Positions 41,779-52,576 of a DNA stretch of 64,000 bases are shown here, piece after piece (the first letter of the stretch is position 1; every line of letters starts with the position of its first letter). Where the stretch lies: positions 1-64,000 of the forward strand of contig JAFISE010000030.1 of the NCBI GenBank assembly GCA_022560025.1. The letters are read 5' to 3'. The stretch comes from Stagonosporopsis chrysanthemi. Taxonomy: Eukaryota > Ascomycota > Dothideomycetes > Pleosporales > Didymellaceae. A program made the translations under genes and the position numbers. The notes under the pieces were generated by a model. That model searched no databases. It saw nothing but the letters and a program-made list of their open reading frames with translations, and was not told where the DNA came from.

Positions 41779-42374
41779 AGTTCCCCGGCCACATGTGAGT
41801 AGGATGCGTAAGTAAAACAAGGTAACAGCAGTCTCCCATTGGGCGTATGAATCTAGCTTCGTGCGGTCAGCGCCGGAACTGGTTCAGCCTGGTGAGGGGC
41901 GGAAGCATAGTCGAGCCATTTGCAGCAGAGCATATGATAAAGAGTATTTTGGGTGGTGCTCTGCCTTGTGGGCTCATTGGTCTTTCCAAAATATACTTGA
42001 GGGGAACGTGCCACCACACACTTGCGGTGGTCGTTTTTTACTTCGGCAGTATGCTTTCGCTCTACACATGTGATACGGAAGTTTCAAGTATCAGATGGGC
42101 TAATCTAATAAGGTGGAATATAATAATTGGTTCATCTCTTAGCACTCTCATAATACTTCTGCCTGTGCTTTGTTGTCCAAGTGATGACGATTAAGACAGT
42201 TTTGACTCTGCATATCAGGCTAGTCTTCTCTTCCACCCTTATCCTAGTCAAACAAGTATCGTCGGGAGAATTCCAAGATTATGCACAGCCATCCCTTACA
42301 GTATGTGTCACGTGCTATCATCATGCGTAGCCACAATGCACAGCCCAAACCTCGACCCCACTGCAATAGCCTAG
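41779..42374. other. Spacer between HET relatives
   Basis: This contains a plus-strand frame at 41847-42194 (115 codons) with two hydrophobic stretches (TLAVVVFYFGSMLSLYTC and IIIGSSLSTLIILLPVLCC) that could be a small membrane protein, but codon choice and context do not support a firm call. The rest is featureless. Confidence 0.3.
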
Positions 42375-43528
42375 CAGACAACAACATTTCTCGCGCATCA
42401 CTCTTTATCTCCTTCGATACCAAAATCTCAGACGGGGAGCCCTTACTCTCTGGCTCCGCTGGACTTAGATGGACAATGTTTCCGTCTCGTCGAGCTCCAG
42501 CCTTGCAGCCCCTCCGATCTCATCAGATGTCGCCTGACGACCCACCCACTACCGCCCAATTTTCCCCCTTACATCGCGCTTTCCTATATGTGGGATCACG
42601 TGAGTCCAAAAGACGAAGTTGAACTGAATGGAGTGCGCTTTCCAGTCGGTCATAGTCTCTGCACTTTTTTAAATCAGATGCGGTTAAAGGAGCTTTTCAC
42701 GACGTACTGGATAGGTGCCATCTGCATCGACCAATCGAATGTTCAGGAACGAAACCACCAGGTCCAGTTGATGAAAACCATCTATTCACAGGCGGAGTCG
42801 GTCTCGATATGGTTGGGTGACGCTGAGGAAACGAGTTGGAAAGCTGAAGCCATGGATCTAATGGCACAGTCAAGCTCTCTAAGAATACCGAAGTCGGAAT
42901 ACACGAAGGTTTGTGAAAATGGACCAAGCAACAGGCTGAATTGGTTACTCTCCTCAGCCATGATCCATACTGGAATCGGGTGTGGATCGTTCAGGAGGTC
43001 GTTTTGGCCAGAACAGCGGTCATACACTGCGGCGCGCGGACTTTGCCATTTCGCATCTTCGACTGTTTCATCTATAGCCTCGCAAAAAAGTTCCCATCTA
43101 TTGGCGGCACACCTGCTTTGGGAGTTTGCCATTACAAATTGCTCCGCAATATAGGTGCTCCTGTTTTGTCGTCCACTATGTCGCTGTATGCGGCTCGCGA
43201 GGCAACAGATATTCGCGACCGGTTCTACGCCCTGCTTAGCTTAATGGGAGAAACATTCGCAGGATTCTCTGTGGACTATCGCATATCGACAGAGAATCTG
43301 TGGGAGAAGATATTTTTACACTATTGTCAGGCCGAACATGCCGGCCTCACCATCTTGGAATGGTTCCAGGACTTTGGGTTGAATCTAGCGGAAGCACTGG
43401 AACTACACATCTCTGAGGAGAGAATAGAGAACTTGATGAAGACACACTTCCTGCCACGCCAACTCGCTTTTCTGGAGAGAATGCGAAACCCTATTGGTGT
43501 AGAAGACCGTTCCGGGACGATGCCATAA
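42375..43528 (+). pseudogene. Frameshifted short HET-domain gene, relative of the 40.3 kb copy
   Basis: The frame opens after TAG at 42372-42374 and reads PYSLAPLDLDGQCFRLVELQ, YIALSYMWDHVSP, WIGAICIDQSNVQERNHQVQ and IYSQAESVSIWLGDAEE, closely parallel to the neighbouring copy. Around 42907-42917 the homology moves to another frame (KWTKQQAELVTLLSHDPYW, then RVWIVQEVVLARTAVIHCG, RDRFYALLSLMGETF and VDYRISTENLW) and runs to the stop at 43526-43528. The only in-frame ATG before the domain is internal (42588), and no convincing upstream exon was found. A short intron spanning the shift would be only about 26 bp, too small for typical fungal introns. Either the gene is dead or the assembly has an indel here. 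Confidence 0.6.
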
Positions 43529-43900
43529 TAAAACACATATATCCCCAATTGCAGCTTTGATGAAGAACTGAATTCGATGATCACGAGAGAAATCCTTACT
43601 ACATATGTAACCCAACCGGAGATCCGCCACGAAGCTAGCCAAAACACAGCTGTTCCGCTCTATTACCGTCACCACACATGCTGTTGTCGCCGCACAAGCT
43701 GCTCGTTGTAGTACCCAACACACATCCCCGAGGACAGGATACTTGACATGCGCAAAGCAGGCATCACCACTTCCCCTTGCACCCACACTAAAAAAAGCAC
43801 CCATCGATGAAACCCAGTAGCATAAATTCTACCACTTCCAGATGCTAATTAATTACACAACCCCACCTTCCTCTTTCATCTAACCTGTTCCCCATCCCAT
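43529..43900. other. Spacer after frameshifted HET gene
   Basis: This lies between the convergent 3' ends of the HET relative and the small stress-type gene. No coding or RNA feature was recognised. Confidence 0.4.
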
Positions 43901-44526
43901 CTACCTCACCACCCCCCCACCAATCCCACGATGATCTACATCCGAATCAAACCTAGGATCGAGTTTATTCGCCGTATTAGTACCATGGGGGCCGTAATTT
44001 GTCGACGCTGCGGCCGAGGTGTTTAGTCTCTCGCGCTCGACACCCGCAGGGCCGGCGTGCGACGTGTGTCCGGAGCGCTGGTAGCCGTGGTCGATTTCGT
44101 CGGCGCCGTGGGCAGCGATGGCGCTGTTTTTTTCCACGCCCTGGCGGTCGCCGCTTGCTTGATCGGCGGCGGCGTTGACGTTGCCGCGGATGGCTTCGCC
44201 GGTTCCCTTTGGGGGGGTGTTAGGTTGATGCGATGGTAGGGGGTTTAGGGGGGGGGGGGGGGGGGGGGCCCCCGGGGGGGGGGGGGGGGGGCGGGCTCAC
44301 CTCGTCGCACGGGTACTGGTAGATGCCTCTGCGGTAGCCGTGGTANNNNNNNNNGGGGCTGGGTGGGGGGGGGGAGGGGGTTGGGGGGGGCGGGGGGGGG
44401 GGGGGGGTGGGGGGGGGGGGGGGGTGGGGGGGGGGGGGGGGGGGGGGGGGGGGTCCTCACGTGGACGATGCCGACGCCCTTTTTGATTGCGTTGCCGATG
44501 CCAATGCCAGAGTGGCCGCTGGACAT
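43901..44526 (-). CDS. Small conserved hydrophilic fungal protein, intron with poly-G and gap
   Basis: Proposed complement(join(43901-44206,44461-44526)), 123 residues. Exon 1 encodes MSSGHSGIGIGNAIKKGVGIVH, and exon 2 starts GTGEAIRGNVNAAADQASGD. Together they match a small glycine/Asn-rich ascomycete family whose core is KKGVG(V/I)(V/I)HG(T/A)GEAIRGN. The tail has GADEIDHGYQRSGHTSHAGP, NYGPHGTNTANKLDPR and DSDVDHRGIGG. The donor GTGAGG and a CTAAC branch followed by AAG flank a 254-bp intron made mostly of homopolymeric G/C plus nine N. A role in stress tolerance is suggested by similarity to hydrophilic CsbD/LEA-like proteins, but that is inference. Intron length cannot be trusted because of the gap. 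Confidence 0.75.
44231..44453. repeat. Poly-G/poly-C tracts flanking a 9-N assembly gap
   Basis: Long G runs on the plus strand (44248-44290 and 44363-44453, with one CCCCC block) surround NNNNNNNNN at 44346-44354. The true length is unknown. Such homopolymers are typical of assembly or polishing artefacts, though a real GC-rich intron expansion is possible. Confidence 0.9.
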
Positions 44527-45194
44527 GGTGGAGGGTGTGAAGTGGAGTTGGTGGTGTGCTGTCAAAGGGTAAAAGTGGGTTTGTTGGTTGGTGCAGAGCG
44601 GTGGTCAAGGTGCGTGTGGATTTGGTATGTGTTGTGATGCATGCTATGGAAGGTGGATACTATTATATACATCACATCAAAGACTGACGACAGCAATGCG
44701 CAGGTTTCGATTCTGCTTACCATGATTTGGTGCTGATCATCTGCGTGCTAGAGGGAACATGAGATGGTGTGATGTCATTGTGTATCCACTTCGCGCTAGC
44801 CACGTTTGGAACCGAGATATCCGTAGTTGAGAGGTAGTCGCATGCCAACTTCAGGATCCTACGGCGTCAACTTTCGGACTTTGCGTGAGGGAAAGATCCT
44901 GTTGGTTTCGAGCATGATTCAGAGTCTGCCACTAGTCTGTTCAAAGCAGCCCCAGGGAGACACTCACTCAAGAGATGTCACTCTAGGTTTGGTAGATATC
45001 ATACAGCGGTGTCTACAGAATGCAAGTTGGAGGAAATGCTTTGGTATTGGTATATAAACAGAAACCTTTTTGGGATCCGCACATTTGGGTCATGTCGTTC
45101 ATTTGAATCGTCAACCTCGCCCCCGGACCGCCAACTCCTCTCATGCAGTCCAATCTAACAGAACGCCGTCACAAAGCCTACACGTAGGGCAAAT
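44527..45194. promoter_or_regulatory. Upstream region of small hydrophilic-protein gene
   Basis: This contains the promoter of the minus-strand small gene and the 3' flank of FBA1. A TATATA-like word (TATTATATACATCA) lies about 130 bp upstream of the small-gene ATG. No other coding signal was seen. Confidence 0.4.
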
Positions 45195-45579
45195 CTACAA
45201 CTTGCCAGCAGCGTAGAAGTCATCGAGGGCGACAGCAATGCGCTTGGACATGGTCTTCTCGCCCTCGCGGACCCAGACACGGGGGTCGTAGTACTTCTTG
45301 TTGGGCTTGTCGTCACCGTCGGGGTTGCCAACCTGGCTCTGGAGGTAGCCGGACTTGTTCTGGACGTAGTCACGGATACCGGTGAGGTAGGCGTACTGCA
45401 TGTCAGTGTCGAGGTTGACCTTGACGACACCGTAGGAAATGGCCTCCCTGAAGTCGTCGACGCTGGAACCAGAGCCGCCGTGGAAGACAAGGAAAACGGG
45501 CTTCTCCTCCTTGGCGCCAACAGCCTCCTTGACGTGGGCCTGGTGCTTCTTGAGCAGACCGGGCTGGAGCTTGACGTTG

Positions 45580-45614
<35 letters not shown>

Positions 45615-45720
45615 AGCGGCAATGGAGAAGTATGGGGAGACCTCGGACAGCTCCTTGTAGATGTGCAGGATGTCCTCGGGCTGGGTGTAGAGGGAGTTGT
45701 TGTCAACATCCTCGTTGTTG

Positions 45721-45752
<32 letters not shown>

Positions 45753-46442
45753 CTCCATCTCGAGCCACTGCTTCATGGGGGCAGCGCGCTGGAGGTACTT
45801 TTTGGTGGTCTGGACGTTCCACTCAACCTCCTCCTCAGACAGGTCGATCATGTGGGAAGAGAAGAGGGGCTCGTTGTGCTCCTTGAAATAGGCCTCATCG
45901 GCATCGAGCATACCGTCCAACCATGGCAGGAGCTTCTTGGCGCAGTGGTCGGTGTGGAGGACAACGGGAATGCCGTAGGCGGGGGCAACGGCACGGATAT
46001 AGTGTGCGGCAGCGACGGCGCCGGCAATGGAGGCAGCCTGGTCCTTGTTGTCGACGCCCTTACCAGCGAAGTATGCGGCACCACCTAGGCCAAGTCAGAT
46101 TTCTATTGCAAAGTTTGAGCGTGTTCTGCTTACCCTGCGATGTCTGGAGGATGATGGGCGACTTGGCGTCGCGGGCAGCCTCGAGAGAAGCAACGACTGT
46201 GGAGGAGGAGGTCACCTGAGCCTGTTAGTGCGGCTTTTGCGGCGATTGCTGTCAAGAAACCTACGTTGATGGCGGGGATGGCGTAGCCCTCGTCCTTGGC
46301 GTGCTGGAAGAGCTTGAGGACATCATCGCCAGTGATGACACCGGTCTTGCGGGAGAGAACCTGTTGAGCGTGGTGGTTGGCTAGCTGCTCGCATGGGGCG
46401 TGGTGTTTGGGTAGGTCGACTTACAGACTGGGCGGAAACCAT
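45195..46442 (-). CDS. FBA1: Fructose-bisphosphate aldolase, class II, 4 exons
   Basis: Proposed complement(join(45195-46084,46134-46215,46265-46360,46425-46442)), 361 residues, the expected fungal length. Introns are 49, 49 and 64 bp with donors GTAAGC, GTAGGT and GTAAGT. The enzyme cleaves fructose-1,6-bisphosphate to DHAP and glyceraldehyde-3-phosphate in cytosolic glycolysis and gluconeogenesis. Family landmarks are VLSRKTGVITGDDVLKLFQHA, YAIPAINVTSSST, IILQTSQGGAAYFAGKG, the zinc-binding HTDHCAKKLLPW, EIGITGGEEDGV, AAGFGNVHGVYKPGNVKL, FHGGSGSSVDDF and VVKVNLDTDMQYAY. Strong preference for C-ending codons fits a highly expressed gene and keeps antisense frames open. Confidence 0.97.
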
Positions 46443-47179
46443 TGTGTATGTGATGTGTAGGGAGTTCTGGTGAATAAGGGATCAGTCAATTGGGATCTGG
46501 AGTGTTTATGAAGAAGAGACCAGAGTTGTTGAGCGCAGTAGTAAGGGTAGTCGCGTTTAGAATGAGAAACTCTGCAATGGGCCATGAGCACATAGTGGGG
46601 TCACGACGACCCCGCTTATCTGCCCTGTTGACGCAACGAGCAAGCTTCAGCTGTCTCAACCATCCAACCGCGCGCAGCCATTGCACCTCACGCGGGCGCT
46701 ACGGCGAGCCGCCAATTGTCTAGCCAAGCGTACGTACCTGTGTGTATCAACTGGTGGTTTTGCGTGTGCAGGGCGCGTGGGAGGCAGTCGTGTTTTTAAG
46801 ATGATGCTCACCGGTAGGGCTGGTGCTCACGGCCGCGCTCTGAAGTCATCGCGGGGCCATTTGCTCGGCAACGTGGACTTGCACCGTCGCCAGCCCTGTG
46901 CACTGTCCGAGTCTCGCCGTAGAACGTGCGAGAACGCAGCGCAAGGCCTCGGGTTACCGAGTGCTTCTGCGGCATCACAGTATGATGATGGCGGTCCCAC
47001 CAATCACACACAATCACGATCACGGTCATGCTCGATGGCTGTTTGGCGAGGTCCCATTGTTCCGAAACCATGCCCAAACCGTGTCTACAAGTCTTGTACA
47101 GGTGTATCTTTACAGCGACCGGAAAAACCCCGTGTCTCGTCCAGGCTGCGACCGCCGAGAGCGTACCAGTGTCGCGGCT
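46443..47179. promoter_or_regulatory. FBA1 upstream region
   Basis: This holds the FBA1 promoter and the 3' end of the bL9m gene, both on the minus strand. Short frames in 46490-47205 are overlapping and incoherent. No specific promoter motif is claimed. Confidence 0.45.
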
Positions 47180-48136
47180 TCACGCGTCCATGTCCTTCGC
47201 CTTGACCCGGACGTTCCTTACTAGCGGCGCCTCGGCGCCAGGCAGTTGTATCTCCACCTTGAACACACCCAGCTCCTTCACACGCTGCGCATCGCCGTCT
47301 TCCGAGTCTGTGACGAAGCGGATATCTGCCTCGTTCAGTATCACGCGGGCTGCCTCGTCGTTGTGCGCCAGCGCTGCCTTGATGGTTGCAGCGACGTCTG
47401 CTGTGGTCACGGAGCCATAGATGGCATTCGGGGACGTCTTGGACTTGGAGCCCATGGCAGCTGCAGTGAGGACATCAGCCGCGCCAGATGCGCCGTAGCG
47501 GGGCTTGGACTCGACGTCCTGCTCGATGCGCTGGCGGGAGAAGTCGATTGTGGGGGAGACAAAGGTGTCGACGAGCTCCATAGATCGTTCAGGCTGTGCA
47601 TGTTAGATCAGCAGTTGTCCTTGCAGCATTGGCTATTGACATCCAGACGTACGCTGAGCGTCTCAATCTCAATTGGCCGCACGTATGGCTTGCGCGGCGT
47701 CAGCTCGACCTCGTCGTCCTCGGCCTCTTCCAGGTTGACGCGCACGCCAAACGTCACGTCCCTCTGCATGTCCACCTCCTGCGTCTTCAGCAGCTTCAAC
47801 TGCTGGAACGGTACGTAGTCGGCGACGCGTGCAGGAAACCAGCGATTGCGCATGGTAGAAGGGTTCAGCGGAATGTATGAGCCTAGGTACCGTCAGCCAA
47901 CCCCGTTGTCCTCTGTTGCTCTGCTCTGCTCTGCTCTGCTCTGCCGTACCAGCGCGTCCGTACCGCGGCACGTCCTTCAGCAGCTTGACGACGATGTTGC
48001 GCTCGGCCTCCTTGGCCGCCTTCGAGATGCTGCGGGTCTGCTGCTGCGGCGCCCGTCCGTCGAGCGTCTGGCGCGCGACTCTTCGTACGCATGAGCTGCA
48101 CTGCGGCAGCAGCGTGGACCGGCTGAGCGAGGCCAT
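47180..48136 (-). CDS. MRPL50: Mitochondrial large-subunit ribosomal protein bL9m, 3 exons
   Basis: Proposed complement(join(47180-47593,47653-47882,47950-48136)), 276 residues. It begins MASLSRSTLLPQCSSCVRRV with several Arg and Ser and no acids, a mitochondrial targeting character. The bL9 signature follows: NIVVKLLKDVPRYGRAGSYI, then PLNPSTMRNRWFPARVADYV. Intron 1 is 67 bp and contains a GCAGA pentamer run. Intron 2 is 59 bp with a GTACGT donor. The C-terminal part (VTTADVAATIKAALAHNDEAARVILNEADIRF) is the second, distal lobe of L9. The gene is divergent from the ubiquitin protease gene. The yeast name MRPL50 is given for bL9m and rests on family recognition. Confidence 0.85.
47918..47943 (+). 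repeat. GCTCT pentamer repeat in bL9m intron 1
   Basis: Five tandem GCTCT units lie close to the donor of intron 1, as AGAGC in the sense direction. This is a short microsatellite with no known role. Confidence 0.9.
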
Positions 48137-48472
48137 GGCGGGCGGTGGTGTGCGTGGAGAGTGCTGCCAAAAAAGAGGCACGTCGAACTTCGCGGCTGGC
48201 AATTGGCCATGCTCAATCCCTGTCCGGCGGAGTGCGCGGAGGCAAGCTGCGCTTGGCACTTCACGTCGCGGCCGCTGCCTCACCGGCAAGCAGCAGATGA
48301 CTGCCAGTATGACGAAGCCGTGGTCAGACAACAATGGAGGATAGAGACGTCTCACTTGCAATTTCCCGCCGCCCTGCTCCTGCCCGACGAGACATCTGCT
48401 AAGACTGCGCTCTTCTCTGCACCACCCGCGCCGACCAATCCCTGAACCGCGGTAACGAGCGAGCGCCGCAAA
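48137..48472. promoter_or_regulatory. Divergent promoter between bL9m and UBP16-like genes
   Basis: A 336-bp spacer separates two divergent genes, both probably mitochondrial in location. Frames crossing it are continuations of exon shadows. No individual element is identified. Confidence 0.45.
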
Positions 48473-50299
48473 ATGCCAGAGAAGGCAACCACCATCGCGA
48501 CGTATGCGGCCGGCGCATCCCTCGCAGCCATCACCCTCGTGTACGTCTTTGGGCCGACCTTCTTCCTCGACGACGAGGCGACGAGCTCCAGCACCAAGAA
48601 GAAGGGCGTTGTCGGTCTTAGCAATGCCGCCAACGACTGCTTCATCAATTCGGTCCTGCAGGCGCTCGCCGGCTTGCCTGACCTGCGCATATACCTGATC
48701 AGGGAGACGCACCGGCGGAAGCTGGATGGACCAGAAGTGTATGGTGTGGACCCGGAGAAGCCGGGTGCGGAGAACGCGACCTTCAGGCCGGGGAAGCTTG
48801 AGGGTCTACAGAAGGGTCTGCTTACACATGGCCTAAAAGACATCCTCGACAAGCTGAACGAGCGCCCTATATACAAGAAGACAATATCGCCGCAGTCATT
48901 CATTCGCGCACTCGAGCACGCTTTTGGCACGCGCATCAGCAGACAGCAGCAAGACGCCCAGGAGTTTCTCCAGATCGTCACTGAGCGGCTGTGCGACGAG
49001 TACCATGCTGGAACAAAAGCCAGGCGGCATGCTTCTCGCCATGGCATCACACTAGAGAACGCCGACCGTGCGCCGGGGCGGGGAGAGATCGAGGAGCAGT
49101 TCGGCGTCGAACCACCACAGGATGACCTCAGAGAAGACGGTGGAGATGAGGACACTCCCCTGCCAGATGAGGAGGGATTTCCCTTTGAAGGCAAGATTGA
49201 GTCTCAGATCGAGTGCCTGACGTGCCACTTCAAGCCAAGACCTTCCTCTTCGGCGTTCGTGACCCTGACGCTTAGCGTACCACAGGTTTCCTCGACTACG
49301 CTCAACGCATGCTTCGACGGCATGCTGAAGGTCGAGCATATCGATGACTTCAAATGCGAGTGGTGCCGACTCGATCATGCCGTGAAGACGAAAGAGCAGC
49401 AGCTTGAGACGGCTAAAGACCCAGAGATCAAGGAGCGCTTAGATTCTGACATCTCCAAGATCAAGCAAGCTCTCGAAGACGACCCTGAGAGTCCGCCAGA
49501 GGACGTCGAGTTCCCGGACTCAAAGTTGGTGCCAAAACGTCGCATAGCGCGCCACATGTACATCTCCATGTTCCCAAAGGTGCTCGCCGTACATCTCTCG
49601 CGGTCTATGTTCGCTGTTGGGTCTGTCTCAACAAAGAACCTTGCAAAAGTCTCATTTCCAGAGTCATTGCCGCTTGGTGGCCTGCTGCATCGAAAGAACT
49701 ACAGGTTGCTTGGTGTGGTTACCCATAAGGGCAGTCATAACAGCGGACACTACGAGTCATTCCGCCGTCAGGTACAACCTATTCCATTTTCTACGCCAGC
49801 TTCGTTTGGCCTCGAAGGCGCGTATAGTCGTCAGGCTAGCCCACTGCCGTCCGCGGCGGCTTCAGCCATGCAAAGTCCCCGATTGTCCACAACGAATCTG
49901 GACGGTGGAAGCGACCTCGCATCGCCAATACCATCGCACTTGACACTAGACTCGCCATCTTTACAATCCTTATCATCGAACTCATCTCAAAGCACTACAG
50001 GCCCACGAGGGCCAGCTCCGACATCTGCGCCTCGTACCGATGGCGACTCACTTCAGCCATCACTGCCGTCTGGAGACTCTACAAAGCTATCGCGAACACA
50101 GAGCCTGCGATCGCTCAAAGACAAGGCATCGGAAAAAGCACAGTCGATGGTCGACAACAGCCCCCTCAAGCGCAAAACCAGACGCACAGTCAACCGCTGG
50201 TGGCGCATAAGCGATGACAAGATCAAAGAGAGTAAGACAAGCGAAGTACTTGGCATGCAGAAGGAGGTCTACCTGCTCTTCTACGAGCTTGACCGGTGA
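48473..50299 (+). CDS. Mitochondria-anchored ubiquitin carboxyl-terminal hydrolase, UBP16-like
   Basis: This is a 608-residue single-exon protein. Residues 8-31 form a hydrophobic segment (IATYAAGASLAAITLVYVFGPTFFL), as in yeast Ubp16 and animal USP30, which are anchored in the mitochondrial outer membrane. The USP Cys box is GLSNAANDCFINSVLQAL with nucleophile Cys56. The His box is THKGSHNSGHYESFRR with His426. A zinc-knuckle pair, CLTCHFK and CEWCR, sits between them. Between the catalytic regions there is an acidic coiled insert (KTKEQQLETAKDPEIKERLD), and the C-terminal 150 residues are Ser/Pro-rich. It probably removes ubiquitin from mitochondrial proteins. The usual GNTC is replaced by AANDC. 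Confidence 0.85.
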   Translation: MPEKATTIATYAAGASLAAITLVYVFGPTFFLDDEATSSSTKKKGVVGLSNAANDCFINSVLQALAGLPDLRIYLIRETHRRKLDGPEVYGVDPEKPGAENATFRPGKLEGLQKGLLTHGLKDILDKLNERPIYKKTISPQSFIRALEHAFGTRISRQQQDAQEFLQIVTERLCDEYHAGTKARRHASRHGITLENADRAPGRGEIEEQFGVEPPQDDLREDGGDEDTPLPDEEGFPFEGKIESQIECLTCHFKPRPSSSAFVTLTLSVPQVSSTTLNACFDGMLKVEHIDDFKCEWCRLDHAVKTKEQQLETAKDPEIKERLDSDISKIKQALEDDPESPPEDVEFPDSKLVPKRRIARHMYISMFPKVLAVHLSRSMFAVGSVSTKNLAKVSFPESLPLGGLLHRKNYRLLGVVTHKGSHNSGHYESFRRQVQPIPFSTPASFGLEGAYSRQASPLPSAAASAMQSPRLSTTNLDGGSDLASPIPSHLTLDSPSLQSLSSNSSQSTTGPRGPAPTSAPRTDGDSLQPSLPSGDSTKLSRTQSLRSLKDKASEKAQSMVDNSPLKRKTRRTVNRWWRISDDKIKESKTSEVLGMQKEVYLLFYELDR

Positions 50300-50905
50300 G
50301 ATGGTGGCAGTTTTGAAACATGACAGGACGAAGCGTATGAGCGGCGGCATTTTCTTATGTTACAATTTTCGCTTCCAGACTTTAGACTAGAACACCTTCG
50401 CTCTCACCAAAGCGTGCAGCACCATAGCTGTAAAGTTTGCGTACATACGGAGTGCCCTAGTACTTCCTGAATGATAGAGGAGATAAGGCGCTATTAATCA
50501 TCAATGATCTCATTGGTCAACCACCACACACATACTACATCCACATGTACACATCAAGCCTTGCGAACGAACGCCATAGGCGATCTCAACCTGAGGACTG
50601 TAACCTCAGTCTGCAATGCGACAGTGATATGCCACACATCAGCCTCCCTACAATCGGCAGGCCTATTGGATGAATCCACGACTTTGACCCCGCACGCCAG
50701 CTCTCACCAGTCAGATGTGCTTGATGGAGAAGAAACGACAAATAACGTCCAATAAAGCATATCGAGACATCGCTGACGATTCCTGACTGCAACGTCCCAT
50801 CTTGTCAATCTTCAAGGGACCTCACCCAGGCCTCACGTCAGAAGTCTATAAATTTCAAAACTTAACACAACCACTCAACCACCAAACCCAACACATCCAA
50901 AAACC
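50300..50905. promoter_or_regulatory. Intergenic before oxidoreductase gene
   Basis: This contains the 3' flank of the protease and the promoter of the oxidoreductase. No coherent gene is seen. A CAACCACTCAACCACCAAACCC-like pyrimidine-poor leader just upstream of the start codon looks like a 5' UTR. Confidence 0.4.
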
Positions 50906-52576
50906 ATGGCGCCCTATCTCGACGACCCCTCAATTTCCGCTGACCACATACCCGAAGCCTACCTCAAAGCCCCCGACTTCCAAGCCTTCGCTAACCCACC
51001 CCGCGTCCTCATCATCGGTGCCGGAAGCCGGGGCACTGCGTATGCTGAAGCCGCCCTTCAAAGTACCAACGCAATCATAGCAGCCGTATGCGAACCCCTC
51101 CGCTCCAAGCGCGAAGCGTTCGGCAAGAAATTCGTCTGGACCGGTAAACAACCCGCTCAGCCGGGCCAGCACTTCCTCAACTGGCGGCAGTGGGTCGAGT
51201 ACGAGGAAGAACGGCGGGAACGTGAGGCCAATGGCGTACCGACAGAGGCTGGTATCGACGCAGTGTTTGTCTGTGTGCTGGATGAATTGCACGAGGAGGT
51301 TGTGTGCGGCATCGCGCATTTGGGGGTGCATATCTGCTGTGAGAAGCCGATGAGTACGCGGCTGGAGAGCTGTGTTAGGATGTATAAGGCGCTGGAGGAT
51401 GCGAAGAAGAATCTTGGAGCGAGGAAGGAGCCGGTGTTTGGGATCTGTCATGTCTTGCGCTATTCGCCGCATAACATGCTTCTTCGGCATCTGGTCAGGG
51501 AGAAGAACGTCATTGGGGATGTGCTTAGCATCGAGCATACAGAGCCGGTGGGGTGGTGGCACTTTTCTCACAGCTATGTCCGGTATGCACTCTCTTCCTT
51601 TCCATGCATAGACACTCACTCACTCAACTGACAACACAACAGTGGTAACTGGCGCAAAGAATCCACCTCCGCGCCCTCACTCCTCACGAAGTCCTGCCAT
51701 GACATCGACTTCCTCATGTGGATGCTCTGCACCCCCACCTCAACCACCTCCCCTCCCCATCTCCCCTCGTTGATCACATCTACCGGCTCCCTAAAGTACT
51801 TCCGCAAGTCCCGCAAGCCCGCCGAAGCCGGCACCGCAACAAACTGCCTCTCCTGCGCCCACGAGCCAGCCTGCACCTACAGCGCGAAGAAAATCTACCT
51901 CGACAAGCACCTCGCCCAGGGCATCACGGACTGGCCCGTGAAAGTCGTCAACCCGGATATCGAAGACACCTACCTCAGCACAGGCGCAGCAGCAGCAGAG
52001 AAGCAGCTCCTCCTCACCCTAGCGGAAGACTACGACGCAACCACGCCTCCCGCCGAACGCAACGGCCGCAATTTTTTCGGCCGCTGCGTATGGGACGCCG
52101 ACAATGACGTGGTCGACGACCAGATCGTCACGCTCTCGTGGGACGACGACAACAACACCTCCGCCGGCACCGCCAAGACAGCACTCTTCCACATGATCGC
52201 CCACACGCAGAAGCAGTGCGAGCGCCGCGGCGTCATCTACGGCACCCGCGGCGAAGTCACCTACGACAGCACGACCATCAGCGTGCACGACTTCGCGTCT
52301 GGCAGCACGGTGGAGCACGTCCCGCACGCGGCGGGCGGGGGCCACGGGGGCGGGGATGCAGGGCTGGTGAGGCAGTTTCTGTGCGCGGTGGTTGCGGTGG
52401 AGGAAGGGGCCATGGGGACGCGCGAGGCGCAGAGGGCGTATTTGGGGTGCGATGTGCAGGAGGTGTTGAGGAGCCACGGGGTGGTTTTTGCGGCGGAGGA
52501 GGCGAGGGTGCAGAGGAGGGTGGTGCAGTGGGGGCAGTGGTGGGGGGAGAATGTCGAGAAGCTGATGGCGGCGTAG
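50906..52576 (+). CDS. GFO/IDH/MocA-family oxidoreductase, 2 exons
   Basis: Proposed join: 50906-51582 and 51643-52576, giving 536 residues. The 60-bp intron has donor GTATGC, branch CAACTGACA and an ACAG acceptor. Splicing produces SHSYVRGNWRKESTSAPSLL, the family catalytic-region motif. The NAD(P)-binding site is VLIIGAGSRGTAYAEAAL (about 33-50), and the EKP motif appears in HICCEKPMST. A Cys cluster CLSCAHEPAC follows in the C-terminal half. MocA-type enzymes reduce or oxidise sugars, inositols or glycosides. The substrate is unknown, and the protein is longer than the typical 350-400 residues because of loops rich in Ala, Asp and Thr. Confidence 0.85.

Noticed and set aside
44298..44345. 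Possible middle exon (HGYRRGIYQYPCDE) in the small hydrophilic gene
   Set aside because: Joining exon 1 directly to GTGEAIRGN restores the conserved family core, so the block is better read as intron, and it borders the N gap.
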